From Misgurnus anguillicaudatus (Eukaryota > Chordata > Actinopteri > Cypriniformes > Cobitidae): 64,000 bases of DNA. A model generated the notes under the pieces. It was not told the DNA's origin. It worked only from the letters and a program-made list of their open reading frames with translations, and did not search any database. The stretch lies in assembly GCF_027580225.2 (NCBI RefSeq), contig NC_073341.2, positions 11,938,001 to 12,002,000 of the forward strand, in the 5' to 3' direction. Within the stretch, counting starts at the first letter, position 1. Each line of letters opens with the position of its first letter. The position numbers and the translations under genes are program-made. This document shows positions 48,616 to 59,406 of this stretch, one piece after another.

Positions 48616-51504
48616 GTGTTTCAGGAGGAGACGGTGGACTTAACTAACATGCCCGTGGAGTATCAGGACCTGAAGGGAGTGTTCAGTAAGTCTCGGGCCG
48701 ATTCTCTACCTCCTCATCGTCCCTATGACTGTGCCATAGAGTTATTGCCAGGTACGTCTCCGCCTAAGGGCAAGCTTTACTCTCTATCTGTTCCTGAGAT
48801 GAAGGCCATGGAGAAATACATTTCTGATTCTTTAGCAACCGGGTTCATCCGTCCTTCCTCATCTCCAGCGGGGGCGGGGTTCTTTTTTGTTAGTAAAAAG
48901 GATGGATCTTTGCGACCTTGTATTGATTACCGAGGGTTGAATAACATTACGGTAAAGAATACCTATCCTTTGCCGTTAATGTCTTCAGCTTTCGAGAGGT
49001 TGCAAGGAGCATCCGTTTTCACAAAATTGGATTTACGCAATGCTTATAATTTGGTTCGCATAAGGGAGGGGGACGAATGGAAAACTGCTTTTAACACCCC
49101 TCGTGGCCATTTTGAGTACTGCGTTAGACCGAAAGGCATATCTAACTCGCCGGCAGTTTTCCAAGCACTCGTTAATGACGTGTTGCGAGACATTGTAGAC
49201 CAGTTTCTGTATGTTTACCTGGATGACATACTGATTTTTTCTACGTCTCTCCAGGAACATGTGCAACACGTACGACGAGTGCTTCTTAGGTTGCTAGAGA
49301 ATGGGCTTTTTGTCAAGGCGGAGAAATGCGATTTTCATGCACAGTCTGTTTCTTTCCTAGGGCACATCATTTCGACTGAGGGCGTCCGTATGGATCCGGA
49401 GAAGGTTAAGGCTGTGGTTGATTGGCCATCCCCAGAGTCTCGCAAGGCCCTGCAGAGATTTCTGGGGTTCGCCAATTTTTACCGGCGTTTCATTCGCAAT
49501 TTCAGCCAACTAGCCGCACCTCTGACTGCCTTGACCTCCGCTAGTACTGCGTTCAGGTGGTCGGAGGCAGCCCAGACTGCTTTTACCAAACTGAAAGGCT
49601 GCTTTGTTTCAGCCCCAATTCTTGTGGCCCCTGATCGTAAGCGTCAGTTCATAGTGGAGGTCGATGCGTCAGATGTGGGGGTAGGAGCCGTGTTATCTCA
49701 ACGCACATCCTCAGACGGAAAGGTGCATCCCTGCGCGTTTTATTCCCATCGTCTATCGCCTGCCGAACGTAATTACGACATTGGTAATCGGGAATTGTTG
49801 GCTGTTAAACTAGCACTGGAAGAATGGCGTCATTGGCTTGAGGGGTCGGGTGTGCCTTTCATAGTTTACACTGATCACAAAAATCTTGAATACATCAAAT
49901 CTGCTAAACGTTTGAACTCTAGGCAGGCTCGGTGGGCTTTATTTTTCGGTCGTTTCGATTTCACTTTGTCCTACCGTCCAGGTTCTAAAAACACCAAACC
50001 TGATGCTTTGTCCCGCATTTTTGAGCGTTCCGATCGTGCCTCATCTCCCGAGCCCATTTTACCGGAGACTATATTCATCTCCGCGCTCTCATGGGAGATC
50101 GAATCGAAGGTGACCAAAGCCTTAGAAGGGGTAACGCCCCCGGCCCGTTGCCCACCGAACCGGTTATTTGTGCCAGAGGGACTGAGATCAGAGGTACTTA
50201 AATGGAGCCATAATTCCAGTATAGCTTGCCATCCAGGGGTCAGTCGAACCAAGTTTTTGGTTAAGCAACGATTTTGGTGGCCAGGGATGGCTCGTGACAC
50301 ACACGATTTTGTATTGGCTTGTTCGGTTTGTGCTGTGGGTAAGGCGTCTAATCGTCCTCCTGACGGGTTACTTAGACCGCTGCCGGTCCCTTCGAGACCC
50401 TGGTCCCATATTTCGCTCGATTTCATTACCGCCCTCCCACCCTCCCAGGGTAATACGGTGATTTTAACCGTAGTGGACCGATTCTCGAAGGCGGCTCATT
50501 TTATTCCCTTGCCCAAATTGCCTTCAGCCAAGGAGACAGCGGTCGCTATCGTTGACCACGTATTCCGGTTACATGGCCTTCCGACAGACGTGGTTTCCGA
50601 TAGGGGTCCCCAATTTATATCTAAATTTTGGCGTGAGTTTTGCAGGTTGCTAGGGGCTACGGTTAGTCTGTCTTCGGGGTTTCATCCTCAAACCAATGGT
50701 CAAACCGAGCGAGCCAATCAGGATGAGGAAAGAGTGTTGCGATGTTTGGTCTCCAAGAATCCTTCCTCCTGGAGCCAACAACTCTCTATGGTGGAGTACA
50801 CGCACAATTCATTACCAGTGTCAGCTACGGGCCTATCTCCGTTTAAGTGTAGTTTAGGGTACCAACCACCATTATTTCCCAGTCTGGAGTCCGAGGTCGC
50901 GGTCCCCTCCGCGCACGCTTTCGTCCAGAGGTGTCGTCGCACTTGGAGTAGGGCACGTGAGGTCATACTCCAAGTGAGACAGCGCACCAAGGCCAAGGCC
51001 GATCGCCACCGGTCGAAGCCTCCCGTTTACGTCGTGGGTCAAAAAGTGTGGCTTTCTACTCAGAATATTCCGATGCGTTCCGTCTCGAATAAGTTGACTC
51101 CCAAATTTATAGGTTCATTTTCTGTTGCTAAAATCATTAATCCAGTAACAGTCCGCCTTAATCTCCCTCCTGTGTACAGACGAATTCATCCGGTTTTCCA
51201 CATTTTCAAAATCAAACCCGTGTTTAAATCTCGTCTTAGTCCGCCTGTCCCGGTTCCCCCCCCGCCTCGTATCGTAGATGGGGAACCAACCTATTCGATT
51301 AATCGTATTCTGGACTCTAGACGGAGGGGACGCGGATTTCAGTACTTGGTGGATTGGGAAGGTTACGGTCCGGAGGAGAGAAGTTGGGTTCCGGCTCGGG
51401 ACATATTGGATCACTCCCTTATTGATGAGTTCCATCGCAGGTCAAGGAGCCCGGGAACGTCAGGTGACGTCCGTGGGGGAGGGGGTACTGTCACGGTAGG
51501 ATAA
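48616..51504 (+). pseudogene. Pol main part: RT, RNase H, integrase, chromodomain
   Basis: A 962-codon open frame in the same frame as the protease, cut off from it by the TAA at 48538. RT has D139 (KLDLRNAY) and YLDD at 201-204, but the usual MPFGL block before it reads RPKGI (near 49128), several substitutions away. RNase H has D350 and TDHKNLEY. Integrase has an HHCC-type finger ([10 protein letters not shown] ... CSVCAVGK) and D602, D662 and E698, giving D-x59-D-x35-E. A GPY/F-like region precedes a chromodomain at about 890-942 ([13 protein letters not shown] ... [17 protein letters not shown]). The stop lies 16 bp into the 3' LTR. No start codon is needed for a Gag-Pol fusion. I class it as broken because of the upstream stop and the altered RT block. 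Confidence 0.9.
51472..51488 (+). promoter_or_regulatory. Polypurine tract
   Basis: GTGGGGGAGGGGGTAC lies directly before the 3' LTR, the position from which plus-strand DNA is primed. Confidence 0.8.
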
Positions 51505-51925
51505 GTCCATCGTGACTTTCTGTGTTGTGTTTGTCTGTATGACTGAAGTGTGTGTGTGTGCGTGTCTGATCGCTAATGATCTGAGTGAGTGCAGGTGTGC
51601 ATGATTGCTTTGCTCCAGCTGGTGGTAGTTACCCAAACGGCATATATACTCACTCATTCTCTCTTCCCACTGCCAGATGATTATGCTTCGTGTCGTACCT
51701 GTGTTAATCGTGTCGTGTGTTCCTGTGGTCTCGTCTTCGCTTGGAGTTCTGCCAGTCTGTGTATCCGGTTTCATCCGTCATCCTGACTTCACTCACGAGC
51801 ACTTGGATTCGTCACCGCAGCCTTTGTCTGTCCAACTTACCACCATATCATCTGTGTCATCTGTTTAATAAACCTGTTCCATTTATCTTGCATTTGCTTC
51901 CTGATTTTTCAAACCAGTCATCACA
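51489..51925 (+). repeat. 3' LTR (437 bp)
   Basis: Same length as the 5' LTR with two visible differences (GTTAATCGTG and CTGTTCCATT here). Followed by the target copy GATGA. Confidence 0.95.
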
Positions 51926-52350
51926 GATGAGAACCGTTTTTATGTTATGCTTAAATTTCAAAACACCCACAGCGCTGTTCTAGTGCTGAAATTGCGTTTA
52001 TAAATTATTTATTGTTACAAATAAACTATTTTTAAATTACAAACCTTTTCTTGCATATTTGTAAATTATTCTTTGAGATTACTGATCATGTAGGCTATCC
52101 ATACATTTACAACAATTAAAAGCCTGCTATTTTTACTTCCATGACTGAAAGAAAACGACTTTTAAAGGTTTAAATGAAGAATTTCATTGCAAAACGAGAG
52201 AACTCCGTTTTTAACATTTTTATCAAATTATTATTATGTTATCATGTTATTATTTTGTTTTATAGTGCTACTTAGCTGTATTTTTTAAGTTATGAAGGTT
52301 TAAATCAAAACAAACCAACCGCAGTTGAATTGATATTAATTGGAATGCAC

Positions 52351-53355
52351 CAGAGTCGTATAATAATAGAGTTACGACACTCACATAGACGTCCGTTGTA
52401 AGAATGGAATGCGGAAGTAACAGCGTGTCATGTAGTGACGCATAGTTCCAAACGCAGCACTGAAGCCCATTAATTTCAATGACACCTGCTGGTAAATCGA
52501 TGAATTTACCGTTTCTCTTTACATTTTCAGACATTTTATGAATATAGTCAACAGTGATATTTTATGAACTCTGCTGTAGGTAATGATTATCGTTAATAAT
52601 AACTAGAAAAAAATATATATTTTAATGAGTTGTGTATAATGTGTGAATAATATAGATTTAATGGTTTAATATTTTATTTCTGGTGGCCATCTACTTTATA
52701 CTTATCTTTTTTTATATATTACGAGTAACACTAGGGGGCAACAGCGACAAGCTAAATGTCTTATAAGAAAGTCACACTGCTTCACAATGCTGCTATGTGT
52801 TTCATTGTGTTTGGTAAGTAATACGAGTGATGTATCCTCGAAAATCATGTATAATTATATTAACATTTAATGTCTACTATAAATACAATTAAATATGAAT
52901 TTAGTGTGTTTCTGTTATGCTTTACTGATATAAATAACCGTGTTGGTGATCTTTTTTGTGATTTTAATATAGTAAAAGTGTAGGAATTATGTTTTTAGCA
53001 GATTGATAGCCATTTATATAGCCATATTTTTGCTATAAAAATAAAAGATAAACTGTGTTGCTGTAGTTGGTATAGATAACCACAGTTATCTTTGGGTCAT
53101 CATTAACTGTTTATCTTTATTAACTGATTTACTGTACTTTCCATCACTCCCTAGTAAAAAAAAAAAAACGTTATAAACATAGTATGTATAGTGATCAATT
53201 CACATTACAAGCTAATATTTACCTAAAATAGCTGAAACCTATGCAAACAGATTGACAGCCCTGCTTGGTTAGGAACTGTAGAACGTTACATGAATCAACT
53301 GACCGCGCAGCGGCGAGATCAAAGCGTTTCGTAACTCTCTCTTTATATGACTCTG
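52351..53355. mobile_element. hAT-type MITE inserted in composite hAT copy 2 (1005 bp)
   Basis: Ends CAGAGTCGTATAA and the inverse TTATATGACTCTG, with GAGTTACGA/TCGTAACTC further in. The 8-bp duplication GAATGCAC flanks it (52343-52350 and 53356-53363). Copy 1 at about 32939-32947 has one uninterrupted GAATGCAC. No transposase was recognised inside. Confidence 0.9.
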
Positions 53356-54599
53356 GAATGCACAACCAAAAAACGAGATTTATTTTGCAACGAAACTTTT
53401 CAAATACCAACAAATTAAGCTACTATTTAAAGTATTTTTAAAGTAGATCTAAAGCTTTTCTTGCATATTTGTAAACTAATCTTTGAGATAACACGGATCA
53501 TTTGGGCTATCAATACATTTACAGCAATTAAAAGCCTGCTATTTTTACTTGAATGATCATGACTGAAAGAAAACGACTTTTAAAGGTTTTAATACCAAAG
53601 AATAACAATTTCATTACAAATAAAAACAACGAAATTTTTTAATATCAATCTTAAACTGGTGGTCTTCTTCCTCTGCCTAGTTTTTTAGTTTACAAATTCT
53701 GCCAAAATATGGAATCGGGATGGCGCAAGCGCAACTGGCTTGTAAAGGAGATGAGACTCTTACTGGTTTATTGCACATTGCGCTTAAATTGTTAAAATAG
53801 GGCCCATACAGGCTTTTGTTCTTATTAAACGGTGATATATTGAAACTGGTGTAGTTGTGTGTTTGTATATTTTGATAACAGATGCTTTTTTTGGTTAAGG
53901 CCCACCTGATTTTCTCTGGGCCCACCCACATTGTGAATCCTGGCTACGCTAGTGTTCTAAGCCAATATGGCTAGGAACTATACTCTCATTCTGGCGTAAT
54001 AATCATGGCCAATAACATGGCTGCAGGAGGCGGAATGATATTATGTAGCACCTGAAAATAGTCCCCTTGGTAACTTTCAATAGCAGGGGACTATTTTCGG
54101 GCAGTGCGTAATATCCCTACGCCTGCTGCAGCCATGTTACAGCAGCAAAGTCCTTGATTATTACGCCAGAATGAGAGTATAGTTACTAGCCATATTTGCC
54201 TAAAAAAATCGCAACTTTAAATGTTCTGACGGTCTTAGTACACGATGTAACTACAAAAGAGTCACGTTTTAAATAGGAAAAATATCAAAACTCTTTGATT
54301 ATTTTTTTTTGCGCGATGCTAATGGTCTAATCAGATTCAATGCATTATGCTAAGCTTTGCTAAAAGTGGTAGCGCCAGACCCGGAGATCAGCTGAATTGA
54401 TTCAAAAACTGTAAAAATCAAATGTTCAACTCTAGGGGAGCTAGAAAATTTGCATATTTTCAAAAAAAGTGGATTGTCCCTTTAAGTACACGCAGATGCA
54501 TTTGCGATTTAAATAATGTGGTGCGATGTAACTGCGCCGGGCTGAAACTAGCAAAAAAACAGTAGCGCTGTGCTTTGTGCTGTGTGTATGATAAGACCC

Positions 54600-56090
54600 G
54601 TAAAGATAGGTGATTCTCTACAAAAACATTTTTAGTTATGCTGGTTTAAAGTCCATTCATATCCTGATCGCATATGTTAGGTGATCTTAATGTATTTTGA
54701 TATAATTATATTGTCTGTGGAAGACGCTGGACCATCAAATGCTCGCCCAATCATTGCATTCAGTCCGAATATAGTGTTCCCTGTCAGTTAGCGTGTGTTT
54801 GCATACCATTACATCATACATCATCTGCGCGTCTACAGATGGGGGCAAGAATGGCAGGCAAACAGCCTGCTTGTCTAACTTTCCTTGTCTTCATCTCACT
54901 TTTGGCACGCTTATGTGTTTTGGAAGAGACTTGGCTTCAACGATACTATAGATGGTTTAGTTGTCTCCTTAAGTGTAAGTCTATATCATTTTTCACCTGT
55001 TTAATCATCTACCAGCCAAAAAATGTAAGTCTTTAAACATAGCACACCGTCTCTTCAACAAGGTTCATAATTAGCATCTTAGTAAGCACCAATTACAATG
55101 ATGTATGTGATGAGAAACTTATTGGCTTGAAATTTTGATGATGCATTTCCTATTCTCATTCGCTCTTTCTCCCTCTGGGTTTGTATTCGGTTTTCAATCT
55201 CTCCAGTCGCCTTTCTGAGTATATGCATTTATTATTTATATATCTGATTTATTTCAAAGAGTTCCTCAAAAACAGATCAGAGCTGGATGAAACCTGATGG
55301 TTTATTCATCTCCCTCAGATAATCCACAGTCACAGGGACATCTGTGGAAATGCCAAAGAAATGTTGCACTCTGACCTCCCATATCAGCAACATCTGTTAT
55401 AAAGGGTTCAGTTGAAGAGAAACACAAATGCCGTGCCATACTGCACAACGGAGCGTTACTAAAACTTGTACCTTTAATTGGGGGACATTCGTGTATGTTT
55501 ATGACTGTGAGCTTTGCTAACCCATTAACAATCTCAAAATCATGTTGAGAGTCACAGTTGCTTGGGAACAAGTTAAACAAGTTAAAGAGATCAAGACAGA
55601 TGCTAAGTACCGCTCTGTGTTTACACATCTCTATCTATCTTAAATATGGGAAGGATGCAAAACTTTTTCGTCTAACCGCAAAAAGACACTGCAGGGTTGG
55701 TGTAGATGTGTCAAACACAATACGTGTATACGTGAAGACTTGACAAAGTACTGTATAGCAGTTTCAGCAGTAACAACATCAACACGCGGCTTTCATGGTC
55801 AACACGTAACTTCCGGTAAACGCCGCTAAGAATAAATAACAACAAAGTCCTTTTAAAGTAGTTCATTTATATAACAAGCAAAATAAACAAGACGTAGGTT
55901 ACCTAAGAAAGCAAAACATTTGTTTTTTCGACGAGGTATTTGTTCGAAAGTTCAGTTTATCAAGTCAGACCATTAAACAAACAGAAACCGGAAGAAAGTT
56001 CCGACCACACAAGTAATCGCGTCACCGCACGTGCGTCCGATGAAACCATCTATACACTTGTCCTCCCGTCGTTCCAAATATTCTCTTATG
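54600..56090. other. No firm gene; one weak exon-like ORF
   Basis: At 54839-55036 (or from a second ATG at 54851) a 65-codon frame begins with a signal-peptide-like hydrophobic stretch ACLTFLVFISLLARLCV. A GTAAGT donor lies near 54974. I do not recognise the protein and see no supporting acceptor exon. Otherwise the region holds nothing I can support. Confidence 0.2.
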
Positions 56091-56396
56091 GGGCCGTTCA
56101 CATTTCGCATCTAAAGCCTTGTTTATACTCGACGCGTCCGAATGAGCGCATTGGTGCGTGTGCCGTGTGTAAAAATCCATGCATATATTTAGGCTTGTGC
56201 CGGTGTTCGGCAATACGGTAAACCACGGTAGTAAAACTGCACGGTAGTGTTATTGTGGGGTCTTCAAATTACCGCGAAAAGACGTGCATTATTATTTTTC
56301 CTTTGACCGGTTCAAATTACACTGCACGGATGCTGCGCAGGTGTCACTCATACGCAGGTGCACACCTACAGACTCTCGTGGAGAAAGATGACGGAA

Positions 56397-57480
56397 GGAT
56401 GAGTGCTGCTGCTGCTGACTATTTTTACACATTACAAAAATAATGTATGGAGTAAAGTATGGAAGTTTTTTTGGCTTCGTGAAAAAACAAAGAGGGAGTG
56501 CTGGTAGACAATTCCCCTATGTGTAAAATTTGTGGACGGAATGGGTCAGAAAATTACGGGAACACTAACCTTATGCATCTTCCAGACAATCATCCACAGT
56601 TCACGGAGATAAAGGTAAGATAAATGGCATCATATTTCATATCTTGTGTCTAAATAATAACAGTTAAGTTTCCGCTTAGCAATGCTAATGTCCGCTAGCT
56701 AACGTTACGCTGTTTGGTTTGTCTAATATCATTAACGTTACGTGTATTAAGCTAACGTATTAGCTATCCTACCGCTTGCTATCTGGTAAAACATATACTA
56801 TTAATTATAGCTGACACTGAGCTTGACAGGTAACGTTAAGTTGATCAAACAGTTAAACAGACTACAATTAATGTTAGTGCAAAACGCAGCTGCTAGAGTT
56901 CTTACCAGGTCACGCAAGTTTGATCATATAACCCAAATTTCAGTATCTTTACATTGGTAAATTATCTTTTTACAGAAAAAAATGATTTTAATCTTCTAAA
57001 TTGTGTTTTATGTATATTTGAATTGTGTACATTATTTATATTTGCATTGACTGTTAAATGTGTTATGTGAATTAAGTGATGTGTCACTGTCTGACTGTCA
57101 GTCAGTAATAACAACCATTTAAATATGTTACGTAATTTATTTGACTCTGTATGTTGAATAAACAGTACTGTGAATACAAATCGGCATATTTAGCTGTATG
57201 TGTTCTTTTACTAAAATGAAAGGAACACATATATTTATGTATCATATTTAATCATACAAACAAGTAAAAAGACAAACTATCAGTAAGCTTTAATTACCTT
57301 CTTTTATTCTCTATAATTGTCTAAAATGCATCTTTAAGGCATGAAGTAACATTTTTCTTCTCTGTTTTACAGAGCATCCAATCATCTAGCAGTGCTGCTG
57401 CTGGCTCATTTTTAGCTGAAGCCATTCAGTCAACGGTCAAAGTGGCTTTCCATCGTCAGGCTGCATATGGACTGATGATA
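56397..57480 (+). pseudogene. hAT transposase N-terminus: BED zinc finger relic
   Basis: The frame reads VLVDNSPMCKICGRNGSE then NTNLMHLPDNHPQFTEIK. CxxC followed by NLMxHLxxxHP is the BED-finger pattern of hAT transposases. A run of T at 56466-56472 puts the preceding VWKFFGF-like part out of frame. A donor GTAAGA follows at 56615 and an acceptor TTTTACAG ends at 57372, after which SIQSSSSAAAGSFL continues. The RNase H-like catalytic domain is deleted. Confidence 0.7.
56866..56960 (+). repeat. Small L2-like LINE fragment
   Basis: The translation contains LVQNAAARVLTRSRKFDHIT and SVSLHW, the same conserved block as in the LINE remnants at 2330 and 25927. It lies in the intron of the hAT relic. 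Confidence 0.6.
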
Positions 57481-58275
57481 TTTTGCAATTTAATCATTTA
57501 AACCACTAAAGTTGACTGCTTTTGCAGTTTGAACTTTATTCTGTTTGAATCTGATTGGTTCAGTTTACTGTGTATTGTTTTATTTATATCATTTTAACAA
57601 GTTTAAGTTATTAAATCTTTTATTTGCACTATAACAATGACATTTGCTCATCTTTCAACTTGTTTTTGTAATGCATTTCAACACCGTGGTAATACCGACT
57701 ACCGTAATAAAACCTTCATAAATCACCGCAACATGAAAATTTAACACCGGCACAAGCCTACATATATTTATCGGAAACTCTTAAAGTATGGAAACTTTGC
57801 CATTTAAAACACATATTCTTTTACATATAATTCAGAATGTTTGGCTTATATTTGTATTGAATGTACCATTGGATAAAAATGTTAATGAAATGATAATGTT
57901 TAATAAAGACTAGTGCAACAACCATAACCATAAAAAAATAGTGCAACAGCGAGCGCACCAACCATAAACGCCTCGTCTGTTTGTTTAGACGGACACGATT
58001 AGCTGAAACCCGCTGTGCCGAGCAAAGCAAAAGTATAAACAAAGCTTAAAACCGTGTGGAAAATGCGACAGCCTCCTCCTTCCCAACGCATTTTACGGTG
58101 CGGCATTCTGAAAAGTTTAAGTAATCTCAACTGGCCGCTCTCGATTCGCGCGTCTACATTCCAAATAACGTATTTGCAAAAGACTCAAAATGTGAACCAT
58201 ATACGGGCATATACGCCAAATGCAAAGCGTGTACTTGCGTCGTGTTCCTCACTCAATAATATTTGCTGGATTTAA

Positions 58276-58904
58276 AGGCGGGGTGCATGATTTTTGAAAA
58301 ACACTTTGCAAAAGGGAGTCGGGCCGACTAACAAAAGACACTTCTAGCCAATCAGCCGTAAGGGCCGTGTCTACTAACCGACATCGTTGCCCGGGTTTGG
58401 GGTGGGTCTATCAAAAGAAGGTCCAGATTCTATTGGGGTAGGGGCATAGATATGTATAATAAAGGCCATGTCATCACTAACGTCATCACATGGCGGCCAT
58501 CTTACCTCAGATAGCTCGCTCACTCGTAGCATTGTGTTTAATAGTGCAGGTACTTTTTAATGACCATAACTTGCTAAAAAAAAATTTAACGGTTTGGTTT
58601 CTTAAAAAAGTTATTAACGTGGCTATAATTCTGGATGCTTTAACATGATTCATGAAAATTATTCATTAAGTATGCGTGCCATAGGTACATCTCTGACGTT
58701 TATAACAAACCAAACCGTTTGAAAATCGGTAGAAAATTTAGCAAGCTATGGTCATTTAAAAGTACATGCTCCATTAAACGCAATGCGGATGTTCCACTCA
58801 ACTGGCCAGCAGCGCGGGCGAGACATCTACCCTTTATACATATCTATGGGTAGGGGCGTGTTTCAAATGTCAACATTGGCTTTCAGAGATCATGCACCCC
58901 GCCT
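58276..58904. mobile_element. TTAA-type element with inner hairpin (629 bp)
   Basis: AGGCGGGGTGCATGAT and the inverse ATCATGCACCCCGCCT ends, TTAA at 58272-58275 and 58905-58908. An inner inverted pair (CATAACTTGCTAAA against TTTAGCAAGCTATG, and AACGGTTTGG against CCAAACCGTT) suggests a palindrome in the centre. Confidence 0.9.
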
Positions 58905-59202
58905 TTAACGTTGGGTCAGGTGAATTTGTTTGCAGCCATCGCACCCCTCAATTCGCGTCATTCACATCACCTCACGTGAATTTGCATCTTTGCATTGACT
59001 CTGTATGTCATCTACTCTCGCAAATCGTTGAATTCGGTGTTTATGCCCCATAATGCTGTTAGTTTTGCTGTTATAGTCCTTATAGGGGTTGGGGGTTGTA
59101 AGTAATTTGGCCTCAGATCAGCTGTGAGCGCATGAAAAATAGATCTTTCAAATACCACCTATTTCTTGTTCTAAAGGAAATCAATATCAAATGTGCTTGA
59201 CA

Positions 59203-59406
59203 ATATGTGACCCTGCCTGTGAATACCTATCTAAAGTCATTTTTGTGATTTACGTTTTCTACATATAATCATCCATAATGTAAAAAACATATTTTGTGAA
59301 AACATAACCTTGACATCTTTAGGGTCAAGGGTTTAAAAGTCAAACTTTGATGCTCATAATCTCATCATAAGACTTTATCTTGGATTACACAGACAGGGTC
59401 ACATAT
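59203..59406. mobile_element. MITE with ATATGTGACCCTG ends (204 bp)
   Basis: ATATGTGACCCTG at the left and CAGGGTCACATAT at the right are perfect inverse copies. Confidence 0.8.

Larger units (their letters stand above)
46742..51925 (+). mobile_element. Tf1/sushi-type chromoviral LTR retrotransposon (5184 bp)
   Basis: Full-length Metaviridae element: 437-bp LTRs, 5-bp duplication GATGA (46737-46741, 51926-51930), primer-binding site, gag, protease, RT, RNase H, integrase, chromodomain and polypurine tract in that order. The CCHC gag, the C-terminal chromodomain and the self-complementary primer site place it with the sushi/Tf1 chromoviruses, the group from which mammalian PEG10- and RTL-type genes derive. 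One in-frame stop separates protease from RT. The paralogous hAT copy at about 32537 is the exact empty site. Confidence 0.95.
45792..53954 (+). mobile_element. Composite hAT element, copy 2, with two inserts
   Basis: Same ends as copy 1 (CAGTCGCGTAGCTA and GGCTACGCTAGTG), with its own 8-bp duplication TTCTAAGC (45784-45791 and 53955-53962). Subtracting the LTR element with its 5-bp target copy and the hAT MITE with its 8-bp copy leaves 1961 bp, against 1965 bp in copy 1. Confidence 0.95.
45537..54481. mobile_element. TTAA-type element holding the nested insertions
   Basis: AGGGATGCTCCACTTTTTTG at the left and an inverse-like AAAAGTGGATTGTCCCT at the right, flanked by TTAA (45533-45536, 54482-54485). 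Inner blocks around TAGCTTAGCATAAT and ATGCTAAGCTTTGC are also inverse. Its own sequence is about 770 bp (45537-45791 and 53963-54481); the remainder is the hAT element and its inserts. Confidence 0.85.
44965..54599. mobile_element. Possible outermost Harbinger-like repeat of the nest
   Basis: GGGCCCTATTTTAAGGATCT at 44965 and a right end with GCGCCGGGCTGAAACTAGC ... ATAAGACCC at 54599 match the left and right ends of the 23190 and 33992 family. No target duplication was confirmed, and about 500 bp at the left is unrelated to the other copies, so the pairing is tentative. Confidence 0.4.
56190..57760 (+). mobile_element. hAT element with transposase relic (1571 bp)
   Basis: Perfect ends TAGGCTTGTGCCGGTGTT-like and AACACCGGCACAAGCCTA, with 8-bp duplication CATATATT (56182-56189 and 57761-57768). 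It retains the N-terminal BED finger and an intron of a hAT transposase but not the catalytic part. It also contains a short L2-like scrap at about 56866-56960. Confidence 0.92.
56091..58205. mobile_element. MITE interrupted by a hAT element
   Basis: GGGGCCGTTCACATTTCGC at the left and an inverse-like AAAATGTGAACCATATACGGGC at the right. Inner arms with GGTGCG/CGCACC and GTTTATACT/AGTATAAAC are also inverse. The hAT at 56190-57760 lies between. The ends are imperfect and the boundaries approximate. Confidence 0.5.

Noticed and set aside
45537..54481. Assignment of the TTAA elements to piggyBac
   Set aside because: piggyBac termini begin CC, whereas these begin AGG or AGA. A Kolobok-like origin fits better, though no transposase is present to confirm it.
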